A DNA stretch of 64,000 nucleotides, from NCBI GenBank assembly GCA_942159475.1, contig OW804096.1, positions 104,320,194 to 104,384,193 on the forward strand, written 5' to 3'. Each line of letters opens with the position of its first letter. The stretch's first letter is position 1. The notes beneath the pieces are model-generated. The model was not told the origin of the DNA. It did no database searches and saw nothing but the letters and a program-made list of their open reading frames with translations. Below, piece after piece: positions 29,498 to 39,956 of this stretch. The translations under genes and the position numbers were made by a program. The DNA is from Sthenelais limicola (taxonomy: Eukaryota > Annelida > Polychaeta > Phyllodocida > Sigalionidae).

Positions 29498-31045
29498 TCT
29501 GCAAAGGCTCCTCTCCCAAGATCCTCACCATTTTATAGGACCATATGGATAAAACACATCAAACACAAGATTCAGGCGTCACTATTGATAGTTGAGGGCT
29601 ATAAAATGTAGAACTATTACATCAGGACAAATAAGACTCATTCATTCCAAATATTATATCTGGTCTCACATGTGATTTGAGATGAGTTTGTACAAATTGG
29701 CTTCTCGAGTGAAATGGGGTTCTTTTTAAATCTATATGTATGTATTTCTGCCTACTGAGTATAACATTCATGATTCATGTAGTAATACATGCACATCGTA
29801 ATGGGGCTAAGGGAATGGATTATCCTAGAACATCTGGTATGATCAAATTCACTAATTCATTTTCAGAATCAATGCCGATTTTCTCAAAAACTGCCAGGAA
29901 TTATATGGGGAACTTTTGGGATATTATGATACATAGTATAAGCAATACGAAACTGCTGTCAAAAAGTAGTGCCCCCGATGCCGGAACAAAAATCATTTTC
30001 TAGCCATATTTTGAGGCTCAGCTGATGGCCTAATATCATTTCAGAGGTAATTGATTTTTACTTTATGATCAAATAGATGCAAAATGATTATGCACCTGGA
30101 GTTCCGAATAATTGGTTTGACATAAGGTTATGTCTGAAAAATATCCCCCTGGAAATTGCATGTGTTGTCATCACTAAAAAAAAAATTTCATATATTTCGT
30201 TTGCAAAAAACAAAACAATAGCCAAGAATAACCTTAGATAAATGTGAAAATGGTCAATAATCGCTCACAAGGTCAGTGCATTGAAACGTTAACAAAAAAA
30301 CCCCAAATTTTATTGATTTGTTCGTTAAAAAAAGAGAGTAAGATGCCCAACTTTCACCATAAAATCTTCAAAACGTCTACAATATAGGACTCAAGTTCAA
30401 GGAATTAACTTTTTTTACTCATCAAAACACCTCTGTGCTGCCCCCAAAAGAGAATCAACTATACATCCTATCTTATCCATTTTACAATTAAGCATTGCCA
30501 ATGATTGAGAAGTGTTTCATTCTTGCCCTCATATTACCAAATATATACAGAAAGCATACTGTAGGTCAATAGGGCATAAAGCAACATATCCATGCACCCA
30601 CCCACAATTCACCATTCGACAAACCTTTTTATGGCACTCTTTTATTTTCAGTGTTGCTTTATCCTCTACGATTCTGACAGAGTGCTCCAAATCCTCTTTA
30701 CTTTTCCAAAGAGGCACCTGTTATTACACTCCTTGTCCCATCTATATGTTTCTACTTAATTCCCATTTTCGTATGCAGTTCTCTGTGTGGTTAAGGGTCC
30801 ATATACCGCTACAGCTCTATAATTCTGGCCTCTCTTCTCTAGTGCAGAGGAAGTAATTTGGCTTTCTCACGTATGGTGAAATTCAAAACTCTTCACAAAC
30901 TCCCATTTGTATTGCCATAGATTAACCTCAAATAATTGTTTTGTAACGTCTTCTTTACTGACAATGGTTAATAGGCAAACTTGGAAAAATGCAGGGATAG
31001 ATTTTTTGTAGTTCAGCAAAATAAATTCAATGTTTCTCTCCCCAG
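29498..31045 (+). other. Non-coding interval, about 1.5 kb
   Basis: It contains a third copy of the ZF-29-type intron end (29716-29866) with no exon after it. Otherwise AT-rich; the frame at 30512-30856 has no recognisable domain. Confidence 0.45.
29716..29870 (+). pseudogene. Relic flank: third copy of the ZF-29 intron end
   Basis: TTCTTTTTAAATCTATATGT through GCACATCGTAATGGGGCTAAG parallels 25911-26070 and 27925-28098. It ends in an acceptor-like CATTTTCAG at 29866, but the DNA beyond it has no finger. The exon body is gone or was never copied. Confidence 0.5.
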
Positions 31046-31318
31046 GACTTCGTCTATGAGCGGCCTGGTCGTCCTCTGGAGAGTGGAAGAAGGGATAGAG
31101 TGTGTAGTGTATGTGGCAAAATGTTTTCCCGACCTGCTGAACTAGTACGGCATATGCCTAGCCACACTGGAGAAAAGCCTTTCTTATGTGCTATTTGTGG
31201 CAAAGGTTTCACTCAGAAAAGCACCGTAAAGGCACATGCACTGCGAGTCCACAGACAAACAATTGTGCCTTATTCTGCACCAAATGACACATCAACTACT
31301 GACTTTAAAGAGTTCTAG
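31046..31318 (+). CDS. ZF-31: alternative last exon, two C2H2 fingers
   Basis: The acceptor is TTCAATGTTTCTCTCCCCAG|GAC. The 90-residue end has finger 1 at 20-40 (helix RPAELVR) and finger 2 at 48-69 (helix QKSTVKA). It is very close to ZF-30 up to the last His, then has a 21-residue tail rich in Ser, Thr and Asp where ZF-30 has six residues. Pro lies between the His residues of finger 1 (HMPSH). Confidence 0.88.
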   Translation, partial: DFVYERPGRPLESGRRDRVCSVCGKMFSRPAELVRHMPSHTGEKPFLCAICGKGFTQKSTVKAHALRVHRQTIVPYSAPNDTSTTDFKEF

Positions 31319-31757
31319 AGACTCCTTATGGCAAGTTCATTGGCTCTTCAGGAGCGGTTCTATTGATACTTGAGGACCAGTGTAAAATTGTCCCATCATA
31401 GACTCATACATTCCGAATATCTGGTCCCACATTTGATTCTAGACGAGTATGAGCAAATTGGGTTATTGAGTGGATAGTGATTTAAGAATAGGATAATCAG
31501 TTGATTTCATTTTAGAGCCTGGAATTATTTTACTTTTTCGGATTCAAATTTCTTTTTTGAGACGGACTAATCATCAGCTGCACTACTTCTCGTATCTGCC
31601 ATTGAAGACAAACTTATTTTTCTCTCCTTCTGTAGATATTGTGAGCTTCAAGGACTATCATTTGGGGGATATGTTGTGTTCACATATTGAATATGTTCGC
31701 CATCAGGATCCAGTTAAAATAAAGGCCACAAATTGATTCTAAGTTCTGTCTCTTTAG
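31319..31757 (+). other. Non-coding interval
   Basis: No feature seen beyond the intron end of ZF-32. No AATAAA near the ZF-31 stop. Confidence 0.45.
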
Positions 31758-31985
31758 GTCCGAAAAGCAAGAAATGAGGGCGACACTAATGGAACTAAGG
31801 ACTGTTTCTGTTCTACTTGCGGTAAGGCCTTTCCCTGGCCGTCCAAACTGAAGGAGCACGAACGAACGCACACAGGAGAAAAGCCCTTTGAATGCCCTAT
31901 ATGTCTCAAACGTTTTATCCAGAAAATTCACATGAAAAATCATTTACGAAATATACATGGAGATCTGTCCTATTCCCACCTGTGA
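31758..31985 (+). CDS. ZF-32: alternative last exon, two C2H2 fingers
   Basis: The acceptor TAAGTTCTGTCTCTTTAG|GTC uses TAG, less common here than CAG. The 75-residue end has finger 1 at 18-38 (helix WPSKLKE) and finger 2 at 46-67 (helix QKIHMKN). An extra Cys precedes finger 1 (DCFCSTC). No Met precedes the fingers. Finger 2 resembles that of ZF-35 and ZF-38. Confidence 0.86.
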   Translation, partial: VRKARNEGDTNGTKDCFCSTCGKAFPWPSKLKEHERTHTGEKPFECPICLKRFIQKIHMKNHLRNIHGDLSYSHL

Positions 31986-32276
31986 AGGACCTTATGATGG
32001 ATTTGACTGGAACCCTTATAAAGGGTGCTACACATTACTCACTGGAAATATAACTTCCCTTGCCTTTCCGACGAACCCTGTTTTATTTGTAAATACCATA
32101 TTTAGGAGAAGGGGATTGCTATTGGTTACCAGTAAGGTCATTGTAATGTAGTGAGGTTGTTTCTTTTGTAAGTACTAATATATATGTATATATGGAGATG
32201 TCAAGTAGATTGAAACTATAGACACTTTATAAAGCCAGTAATGTAGTGCTTCGTTTTATTTTTCTTGGATACCTGG

Positions 32277-32481
32277 GGGTCAGCCGTGGGCATCCCAGTT
32301 CCTCAACCGACAGCATTTGTGAAATTTACAGAAAGCCTTGTCTGAGCCGATTTAAGCTGGATGAACATAATGAGGACACATACTGGCGAAAGGCCTTTTC
32401 AATGTCAATTCTGTCTGAAGCGTTTCACCCAGAAAGTCTACCTGCAAAGACACATTGCCTACATTCTTTTGATTTAGCCTG
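32277..32481 (+). pseudogene. Pseudo-exon C: frameshifted copy of the ZF-33 type
   Basis: Finger 1 is recognisable ([17 protein letters not shown]) but its second Cys is Tyr. One extra base at CATAATGAGG shifts the frame at the end of finger 1. In the shifted frame [18 protein letters not shown] and QKVYLQRH follow, as in ZF-33 and ZF-34. The acceptor is also poor (GGGGTCAG, not in phase 0 with the fingers). AATAAA survives at 32582. Confidence 0.8.
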
Positions 32482-32648
32482 ACACAAAGGGGCGTTATTT
32501 GACCACCGTTATGACCCAACCAATCGAAAGCACATATTTGTTTGAAGGAAGTCGCCCCTTTGTAATATGATAAGAAAGCACAATAAAACGTTAAGTGTTT
32601 TTTTTTTACAAACCACCCAAAATTGTATTCCATCTTTTGTCTCCCCAG

Positions 32649-32852
32649 GTGAATAGGCCATTTTCCTCTGGACCTGGATATCACTGTGAAACCTGTGGCA
32701 AGAGATTTACAAGACCTGCAAAGCTCAGAGAACACATTCGAACTCACACTGGAGAAAGACCTTTCCAGTGTCTATTCTGTCAAAAGCGTTTTACCCAAAA
32801 AGTAACTCTGCAAAGACACATAAATTCTATCCATTCTTCTAATTTATCCTGA
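32649..32852 (+). CDS. ZF-33: alternative last exon, two C2H2 fingers
   Basis: The acceptor is CATCTTTTGTCTCCCCAG|GTG. The 67-residue end has finger 1 at 13-33 (helix RPAKLRE) and finger 2 at 41-62 (helix QKVTLQR). The spacer is among the shortest (12 residues, with SSGPGYH). It is the first of three close copies; ZF-34 is the same length. Confidence 0.89.
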   Translation: MNRPFSSGPGYHCETCGKRFTRPAKLREHIRTHTGERPFQCLFCQKRFTQKVTLQRHINSIHSSNLS

Positions 32853-33027
32853 TACCACAGGGAGTTTTCTTGACGGCTGTTATGATTCAACATCTAGAGG
32901 ATTCACATTTGATTCATGGAAATCTTAAGAGATTTTTTTCTAATTTGATAGCACTTTTAGGGGCTAGACATGCCAGTATTAATAACTACTAAAACAACAT
33001 TGTACTAATTTTCTTCTGTCTCCCCAG

Positions 33028-33231
33028 GTGAATAGGCCATTTTACTCTGGACCTGGATATCACTGTGAAACCTGTGGCAAGAACTTTTCAAGACCTGCAA
33101 AGCTAAGAGAGCACATTCAAACTCACGCTGGGGAAAGACCTTTCCAGTGTCTATTCTGTCAGACACGTTTCACTCAGAAAGTATCTCTGCAACGACACAT
33201 ACATTTCATCCATTCTTCTAATTTAGCCTGA
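33028..33231 (+). CDS. ZF-34: alternative last exon, two C2H2 fingers
   Basis: The acceptor is TTTTCTTCTGTCTCCCCAG|GTG. The 67-residue end has finger 1 at 13-33 (helix RPAKLRE, as ZF-33) and finger 2 at 41-62 (helix QKVSLQR). The linker is AGERPFQ, with Ala replacing the conserved Thr that caps the helix and is phosphorylated in many C2H2 proteins. AATAAA follows after 153 bp. Confidence 0.88.
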   Translation: MNRPFYSGPGYHCETCGKNFSRPAKLREHIQTHAGERPFQCLFCQTRFTQKVSLQRHIHFIHSSNLA

Positions 33232-33383
33232 TACCACGGGGAGTTTTTGGACTCCTGGTATGATTCAGCATTTGGAAAATTCATATTTGATTAAAAAAAG
33301 ATATAACCAGACTCCTATACATGTACTTAGATGACACTTTCAGGGTGCTAGGCATGCCATTATTAATACCTCTCCTTACGCGC

Positions 33384-33389
33384 AATAAA
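33384..33389 (+). other. Candidate poly(A) signal for ZF-34
   Basis: AATAAA 153 bp after the stop. The same CAATAAAACG/CAATAAATG context is found after pseudo-exon C. Confidence 0.5.
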
Positions 33390-33447
33390 TGTTAGGGATA
33401 CATTTAATGAACCATCCAAAATTGTATTCATTTTCTTGTTTCCCCAG

Positions 33448-33669
33448 GTGAATACATCAGTTTACTCTGGACCTGGATATCACTGTGAAACCTGTGGCAA
33501 GAGCTTTTCAAGACCTGCAAAGCTAAGAGAACACATTCGCACTCACACAGGAGAAAAGCCTTTTCAGTGTCCTGTATGCAATAGGGGATTCAGCCAAAAG
33601 ATCCACATGACAAAACATGTCAGAAATATTCATAACTTTGAGTATTCAGCCCCGTCATTATTAATTTAG
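33448..33669 (+). CDS. ZF-35: alternative last exon, two C2H2 fingers
   Basis: The acceptor is TTTTCTTGTTTCCCCAG|GTG. The 73-residue end has finger 1 at 13-33 (helix RPAKLRE, identical to ZF-33 and ZF-34) and finger 2 at 41-62 (helix QKIHMTK). Finger 2 (CPVCNRGFS) and the 11-residue tail are of another family, closer to ZF-32 and ZF-38, so the exon looks like a hybrid. Confidence 0.88.
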   Translation: MNTSVYSGPGYHCETCGKSFSRPAKLREHIRTHTGEKPFQCPVCNRGFSQKIHMTKHVRNIHNFEYSAPSLLI

Positions 33670-34680
33670 AATGATTTGTCCTGACAGAAACAGACCTTGT
33701 TATATATTTGCATTAAGGAATTGAACCTGACGTTCATAGTTAATCCATGCAACTTCAATCTCAGGTCCTAAGGACGTCACCATGAATGCCAGATCTGACC
33801 AATATTATATATCTAGTTACAAATTAAATTTCCAATTGTACGGGTTGTGGGATTAAAAGAAAACTGTAACCGTCATAGCATCTGATGGACCCTCTAAATG
33901 ACATGTGCGAAATGGTCAAAAGTGGGCACTCAGAGTCTGATAAAGGAATTAATCATACGGTCAAAAGTGGGCAGTCAGAGGCTGATAAAAGAATTAATTA
34001 TACGGTCAAAAGTGGGCAGTCAGAGGCTGATAGAGGAATTAATCATACGGTCAAAAGTGGGCAGTCAGAGGCTGATGAAAGAATTAATCATAAGGTCAAA
34101 AGTGGAAGGTTTCAGAGTCTGATGAAGGAACAAATCATAAGGTCAAAAGTGAATGTTCGGGGTATGACGAAGGAGTGAATTGGAGTCTATTATGAATCGT
34201 CTCGGGAAGCTTCATCTGTCATACTTTGTTATGCTTAATCTTGACACTCGTAGTCGGAAGGTATACTAGGACGGAGTGCTCGAACTTGTTGCCACACCTA
34301 GGATACACAGTACTGTAGTTAGTGTTGTGTTCTTCAGTCCCTAGATAATAGATTTTTCAAAGGAAAACAAGATTCCTCTATATTTCATGGCTGGTACATC
34401 ACACAAGCAGTCACAATTTTTTTTTTAAAAAAACGTCTAAATAAGATAGATATTTCATGGGATTTAAACTTAGGTGTACAATGAATAACAGGATTATCAT
34501 TTTGTGTGCATTTGTACAACAAAAGACATTCAGATAGAACTTACCCTCGCATTGATGAAGTTCATCTCAGACTTTAACTCGTCAAATTTTACCCAGACTT
34601 TTTAATCCATTCTCACTGAGGATTAAGAAACTTTATACTATTCAGAGTCTTCGGCTTAACCCCCTCTTCTGTTTCTTCAG
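33670..34680 (+). other. Non-coding interval with a 45-bp minisatellite
   Basis: Apart from the repeat at 33914-34178 nothing is recognised. No AATAAA near the ZF-35 stop. Confidence 0.5.
33914..34178. repeat. 45-bp minisatellite, about six units
   Basis: Units begin GGTCAAAAGTGGGCAGTCAG. The first four are regular 45-bp copies with few changes, and the last two are diverged and of slightly different length. Because 45 is a multiple of three, two overlapping plus-strand frames stay open through it; they are repeats, not genes. Confidence 0.9.
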
Positions 34681-34893
34681 GTTTGTTACCCTTCCGTCCG
34701 AGGAGAACAAAGAGAAAATGGATCCTCTTGTACTGTGTGTGGCAAGTTGCTGCGAAGTGGCTACAATCTGCAGAGGCACATGAGAACTCATTCTGGAATA
34801 AGGCCTTATATATGTCCAGTGTGCAACAAAGACTTCAGTCAAAAATCCCATATGCAAGGCCATGGAAAAACGCGTCACAACCTATTGCTCTAG
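34681..34893 (+). CDS. ZF-36: alternative last exon, two C2H2 fingers
   Basis: The acceptor is CCCCCTCTTCTGTTTCTTCAG|GTT, very strong. The 70-residue end has finger 1 at 17-37 (CGKLLR, helix SGYNLQR), linker SGIRPYI, and finger 2 at 45-66 (helix QKSHMQG). The linker departs from TGE at two of three positions and finger 2 has Gly at +6. No Met precedes the fingers. Confidence 0.86.
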   Translation, partial: VCYPSVRGEQRENGSSCTVCGKLLRSGYNLQRHMRTHSGIRPYICPVCNKDFSQKSHMQGHGKTRHNLLL

Positions 34894-35048
34894 TATGAGA
34901 AACGTGTCCGATTCATTTCATTTTAGCCAACCGAGTCCAGAAACTTTTCCCATGGAAACGGAAAAGACTTTTCATTTCATGTAAAAAAGATATTATTCAT
35001 ATAAATATTATTCAGGCTGTGGTTATATCGGAGCTTGAGGATCCTTAG

Positions 35049-35312
<264 letters not shown>

Positions 35313-35653
35313 AAATGTAAGACTACGCTGTTTTGAAGAAGGTCTTGATATTCAGCTATGTGGCGGAGTTGTTGATTGGTAATTGCTTTTATAAAAAAGA
35401 ATAATATGAATTGATAGTTAAACCTATTGAAAAGTTACTATTGCATGATACACCTAGTAAATAAGCCTTTTCACGTTTTGGTCGTTTCTGTTATGGCCGT
35501 TCGGATTCAGTTGCTGAGATGTTTATAAAGCATTTTATAGATCTATATCAGTTAGAATGACTTCATTGTTTTTAATAACTAAAGCACTAATACTTGTTGA
35601 CGGTAACAACAATCTAAAGGTCCAAATATTAATAGTCAATTCTGTTTCCCCAG
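35313..35653 (+). other. Short non-coding interval
   Basis: No feature seen. Confidence 0.45.
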
Positions 35654-35869
35654 GGAAGTTTTCTCAACCCAACAACTCGAACCCGACCCGAGAGAGCTCA
35701 TTCCTGCACAGTTTGTGGAAAGGCATTCCCTTCTCCATTCAGCCTGACTACCCACATGCGGACTCACACGGGTGAAAGGCCATTTAAATGCTATATTTGT
35801 GGCAAAGGTTTCACGCAAAAGGTCCACATGCGGAACCATTTCAAGCGGTCTCACCATGCTGATGGTTAA
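35654..35869 (+). CDS. ZF-38: alternative last exon, two C2H2 fingers
   Basis: The acceptor is TCAATTCTGTTTCCCCAG|GGA. The 71-residue end has finger 1 at 18-38 (helix SPFSLTT) and finger 2 at 46-67 (helix QKVHMRN). An Arg/Thr/Pro-rich spacer ([10 protein letters not shown]) precedes finger 1. The stop falls four codons after the last His. No Met precedes the fingers. Confidence 0.87.
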   Translation, partial: GSFLNPTTRTRPERAHSCTVCGKAFPSPFSLTTHMRTHTGERPFKCYICGKGFTQKVHMRNHFKRSHHADG

Positions 35870-36013
35870 TAATCGCGGCAAATCTCAGTACTAGGCTTGG
35901 TTATCTTCGTTTTAGCTAACAATTTATCGCCCTTGGATGTTTATTTGCAAGAGGTCCGTTCATTGAAGCCAAGGTGACGCATTAATGTCTGCTTTCCGGA
36001 TTTATTTCTCCAG

Positions 36014-36235
36014 GTCATGCACCTCGATTCACTCAAGGGCCCGCTTTTGAGGAAAGACTTCACTTGTGATATATGTAGAAGGATTTGTAGAACACAGTTC
36101 TGGTTGAACACTCATAGACGGAGCCACACAGGAGAACGGCCATTTGCATGTGAATTCTGTGGAAAAGGTTTTTCTCAAAAAGGCAACATGCAGAGCCATA
36201 TAAGAAATGTGCATACTACTGGTGCTGTGTGTTAG
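36014..36235 (+). CDS. ZF-39: alternative last exon, two C2H2 fingers
   Basis: The acceptor is TTTCCGGATTTATTTCTCCAG|GTC. The 73-residue end has finger 1 at 18-38 (CRRICR, helix TQFWLNT) and finger 2 at 46-67 (helix QKGNMQS). Finger 1 has Ile-Cys instead of the loop Phe and a bulky Trp at +3, so it may contribute little specific DNA contact. Confidence 0.87.
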   Translation, partial: VMHLDSLKGPLLRKDFTCDICRRICRTQFWLNTHRRSHTGERPFACEFCGKGFSQKGNMQSHIRNVHTTGAVC

Positions 36236-37121
36236 GTCCGCGTGGGAGCTGAAAACCCCCTATTAATTGTCTTCATAATCGTACACTGGTCTTTTCTGTT
36301 GGGGGTTCCTTTTAAAAGCCATGTACTCAAGGGCAAGTTAAATTTCCTTTTAGATTGACTCACCATATTTCGCCATTTGGTCGTACTTAGTCACTGTCTA
36401 TTGCGCGTTTTTAGTATCATTTCACAGAATATGTGACGAAACGATAACATCAAAGTGATATTTGTCAATCTTTAAACTAGCTACAAGAATTAATGAGGAA
36501 TTCAAAATTAAAATTCAATCTTAGATCTTTGTCTGCACAAGACAATTTGTTAAAAAAAATACCTACCCCAGGACTGAAAAAATGGGCGATCTTTGATATT
36601 AGTTGCCCCCACCCACTGGCACTCCCATAACCCCAAGAGAAATATTTCGAACAGATGATTATAAAACATGGAGAACATTTCTTTTTAAAAGGAATCATAG
36701 TTGTTACAGGATAACTCGATAAGAATGGTGAACAATATAACAAACTCATTAAATAGTAATGTAGATTCTAATCATTTTTAATTATATAAGAGGAAACCAA
36801 AAATGGTGTTGGTACCACTTATTTTTGTAAAATTAATAATAAAAAAAGTATGGTGAAACGCAATCAAATATAGGGTGAACCTATAACTCCAACTGTTAAC
36901 GGTAAGTCGCCTGAACTGTTAACAGTAATGGGAATTCATTAATACCGATAGCAGTATACCGTTACTTGTTATGAAGATCCTTTTTGTCTTATCCCCGACA
37001 CTCCCATTTATTAACTTTTGATTCATTATCATAATATGATGCGAATGATATTGGGTGTCCGCCTATCAGATATAAAATGATATTCCCCAAAATCTAATAG
37101 TCTAAAGTTATTTTCATCCAG
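36236..37121 (+). other. Non-coding interval
   Basis: A tandem CTGTTAACGGTAAGTCGCCTGAACTGTTAACAGTAA segment near 36893 is a small repeat. No finger motif. Confidence 0.45.
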
Positions 37122-37334
37122 GTGTCTGAGCCCCTGATATGGAGCATCAACTCCAGGCGGACTGAGCACATATGCAATATCTGCGGAAAAGTTTTCGGAA
37201 GATTCTTCAATTTGAAAAGACACATGCTTTCACATTCCGGTAAATCATTTGAATGTCCACTGTGTGGAAAATATTTCTCTCGCAAAGACTGTGTAGAAGT
37301 GCATCTTAAAAGCCTGCACAACAAGCAGCCTTAG
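37122..37334 (+). CDS. ZF-40: alternative last exon, shortened linker
   Basis: The acceptor is AAGTTATTTTCATCCAG|GTG. The 70-residue end has finger 1 at 18-38 (helix RFFNLKR) and finger 2 at 45-66 (helix RKDCVEV). The linker is SGKSFE, one residue shorter than the usual seven and without Glu-Lys-Pro, which should change how the two fingers dock side by side. Confidence 0.87.
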   Translation: MSEPLIWSINSRRTEHICNICGKVFGRFFNLKRHMLSHSGKSFECPLCGKYFSRKDCVEVHLKSLHNKQP

Positions 37335-37690
37335 GAACATTTAACTATGAAGTAAGAACACGGCGTTTCCCAACGAGTTAATAGAACATAGGTACAGCAG
37401 CCATGCACTGTTAAGCCCATTATTACATGTGCCCCAACCATCAATCACCTGATGCAAGCAAAGAGTTAACCAAGGTCTGTCTCTTTTTTTTTGCCTATCT
37501 GTGTTTTAAGATCTTACTGATATTTTTTTCGTGCTGAGAACTGTTTTCCTGGCGTCATTAGGTTTGATCCTATCCTCATCCTTATTGTGAATTTTATGTA
37601 TCTCTAACCAGAAATATCTTAACATCAGTACATTTTCTCCCATATAATATAAGCTAAATACACACCTGACATTTCTGTGTATTTTCTTAG
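37335..37690 (+). other. Short non-coding interval
   Basis: No feature seen other than a T-rich stretch near 37480. Confidence 0.45.
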
Positions 37691-37918
37691 GTTCATTATT
37701 CCTTCCAAACGAGGGCTGTACCCAAGCGGAAGGGCTATGTGTGTGAAGTTTGTGGAAAAGAATCGCTAACACCAGCGAAAAAGGAAATACATATGCGGAG
37801 CCATACTGGAGAAAAACCTTTTAGCTGCACACTATGTGGCCGGTGTTTTATCACTCAATCCCATATGAAAAGACATATAAAAAATAAAGTGTGCGTCCCT
37901 AAGTTTCACATTGCGTAA
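37691..37918 (+). CDS. ZF-41: alternative last exon, C2H2 + unusual C2HC finger
   Basis: The acceptor is ATTTCTGTGTATTTTCTTAG|GTT. The 75-residue end has finger 1 at 18-38 (CGKESL, helix TPAKKEI) and finger 2 at 46-68 (helix TQSHMKR). Finger 2 ends His-x5-Cys (HIKNKVC). Finger 1 has Lys where helix position +4 is normally hydrophobic. AATAAA follows after 158 bp. Confidence 0.84.
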   Translation, partial: VHYSFQTRAVPKRKGYVCEVCGKESLTPAKKEIHMRSHTGEKPFSCTLCGRCFITQSHMKRHIKNKVCVPKFHIA

Positions 37919-38755
37919 ACTGAAACCTGAAAGGGGAGATAAGGGATATGACTGTAGCCATACTCAACACATTTCTTATTACGAATACATATTATCGAGA
38001 CTTTGATTAGATGTTTCTATTTGATATAACTGCTTGACGTTCTGGTTTGGATTTGTTTAACAATGTTCATGGGAAAATAAAGAAAAGTATATTGCGCTAA
38101 GATCATATGTTCTAGTTCATTGTATTTTTTGTATTTAAAGATTTTTATTCCAAGATTTTGTAATTCGTTATTCCTCTCGTCTACAATACGCTTGCAACCC
38201 CACCGGGATTTATCATGTGAAACCATGGACTACATTACAAAAGTCCAATTAGTAATGGCTGTATTCCAACCTTAAATTATTTGCTTTTCTAATCACTAAG
38301 TTGATATTTTCTTAACTACTAAATTAAATTATGGTATTGATATGCTCTTCTAATCACTAAATTGACATATCAATGAAAAGTATTCTGTCGCGATTCACTC
38401 ACCCTGACCCATAGTTTTAAGTTCATTGGGAAGATGCGTAAAAACTGTCGGCTTTTTATATTTCTGCGTGGTCTAAACGTTATGTTTTGACATTTTTCCG
38501 CGCGCAGTCAAATTCCACGTCCAGTGTGGACCAGGCTTTATGAAACTAGTAGCCGCATAGACGTAATAAGAAATAATCTTCAAGAAAACTAACGTGATTT
38601 CTTTGACATGCTCTAAGTTTATGAATAAGAAAACCATCTGGGAAGAGCCTACAGTGGGTTTTGACCGATGCTCGATGGTTTTTCTCATGATCGACGCTCA
38701 TCTCCTTGACGCAGATAAAGCAACTTTAACATATTCCCTTGTTTCTAATTGTTAG
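37919..38755 (+). other. Non-coding interval
   Basis: It holds the poly(A) candidate at 38076 and a short direct repeat (TTTTCTAATCACTAA at 38284, TCTTCTAATCACTAA at 38345). No finger motif. Confidence 0.45.
38076..38081 (+). other. Candidate poly(A) signal for ZF-41
   Basis: AATAAA 158 bp after the stop, followed by TTGTATTTTTTGTATTT. Confidence 0.55.
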
Positions 38756-38977
38756 GGAAGGTTCCACGCACCCTTCAACAAGGAAACCAGAGCAACACGT
38801 CAACATTCTTGTGAGACATGTGGCAAGGAATTTATACGTCCCGCTGAACTTCTACGTCATATCCGCACACATACTGGGGAACGACCCTATATATGTAATT
38901 TATGCCACGGATCCTATAAACAGAAAGTTCATCTAAAATCCCACATGGTCAAAGTCCATGGATCTCAGTTATGCTGA
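38756..38977 (+). CDS. ZF-42: alternative last exon, two C2H2 fingers
   Basis: The acceptor is TTCCCTTGTTTCTAATTGTTAG|GGA. The 73-residue end has finger 1 at 19-39 (helix RPAELLR) and finger 2 at 47-68 (CHGSYK, helix QKVHLKS). Finger 1 belongs with ZF-29 to ZF-31, and the HMxxVHG end is also theirs. No Met precedes the fingers in this frame. Confidence 0.87.
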   Translation, partial: GRFHAPFNKETRATRQHSCETCGKEFIRPAELLRHIRTHTGERPYICNLCHGSYKQKVHLKSHMVKVHGSQLC

Positions 38978-39529
38978 GAAACCTATCCCCGAATGCATTG
39001 GCACTATGTATGATCATAAACTGCCTCCCTCTCACCCCTCCCGCCCTTGATATAACCATATTAAATGTGTTGATAAGGGCGTAAAGCACCCAATCTCACT
39101 CACTCACTTCAATATATCTCACTATCTATTGAATATAAAGGAGCTCTCGACTTTCTCTAACTAGTGAATCGAACATATCGGGACTGCTTTAGTCGGTCCA
39201 TAGATCGTGTAGCGGGAGTCTGATAATCAAGACTTTTCTTTTGGCCTACTCACACCGGTGTGGCACGTAGTTCTTTCTCGTCGCTTTAGCGACAGGCGTT
39301 GAACTGTTGCTTCATAGTGATAAATGCCTTGTGGCAAATATTCATCTATATTGCATCGGTGCTAGACCCAAACACATTGTAGCGACTTTAAGTTAGTTCT
39401 AATTTCTTTGTTACCGTAAGTAATTACTTGCCGTTCCCTGTAGTACTAGGATTAAGTACATGGGTTGAAACTGCTAAGATGATTTCAATTAGCTGACCTT
39501 ACAACATTCTCACCGATTCTTTTCCTCAG
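38978..39529 (+). other. Non-coding interval
   Basis: A small hairpin GTCGCTTTAGCGAC lies near 39279. Nothing else seen. Confidence 0.45.
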
Positions 39530-39823
39530 GTGCTCAGCTTTGCTCGGAGATTATCATTGATACCAACAACACTATCATCATTGATACCAGCAACACCAAC
39601 ACAGCCTGGATCTGTTAAAGGAAACCATATTTGTACCGTGTGTGGAAAATCATTTGCCCACCCATCTTTGCTTCGTCGGCATAGCTTAATACATACCGGG
39701 GAGCGACCCTTTTGTTGTACGATTTGCGGGAATAGATTTACCCAAAAGTCAGCCTTGAAGTCCCATGTCTCTCGGATGCACAACGAATTGGAAAGTTTCA
39801 CACCTCATGGATCTAACAACTGA
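39530..39823 (+). CDS. ZF-43: alternative last exon, long Ser/Thr/Pro spacer
   Basis: The acceptor is CACCGATTCTTTTCCTCAG|GTG. The 97-residue end has a 34-residue spacer with a near-repeat ([16 protein letters not shown]), finger 1 at 35-55 (helix HPSLLRR) and finger 2 at 63-84 (helix QKSALKS). The DNA under the spacer repeat (ATCATTGATACCA twice) shows a local duplication. AATAAA follows after 128 bp. Confidence 0.88.
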   Translation: MLSFARRLSLIPTTLSSLIPATPTQPGSVKGNHICTVCGKSFAHPSLLRRHSLIHTGERPFCCTICGNRFTQKSALKSHVSRMHNELESFTPHGSNN

Positions 39824-39950
39824 TGATCATTTCCATGCTATGCCACGGGGTTCGAAATGCATCTGTAGCGCCTCAATCATGATAATTGTTTCGTTAGGAA
39901 TTAGTAGTTTGTCCGTTTTTTATTTGTACTTACGAATTCTTTATTCTATG

Positions 39951-39956
39951 AATAAA
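39951..39956 (+). other. Candidate poly(A) signal for ZF-43
   Basis: AATAAA 128 bp after the stop, followed by a GGTTGTACAC stretch. Confidence 0.55.

Noticed and set aside
33885..34178. Repeat-containing open frames
   Set aside because: They are kept open only by the 45-bp period of a minisatellite.
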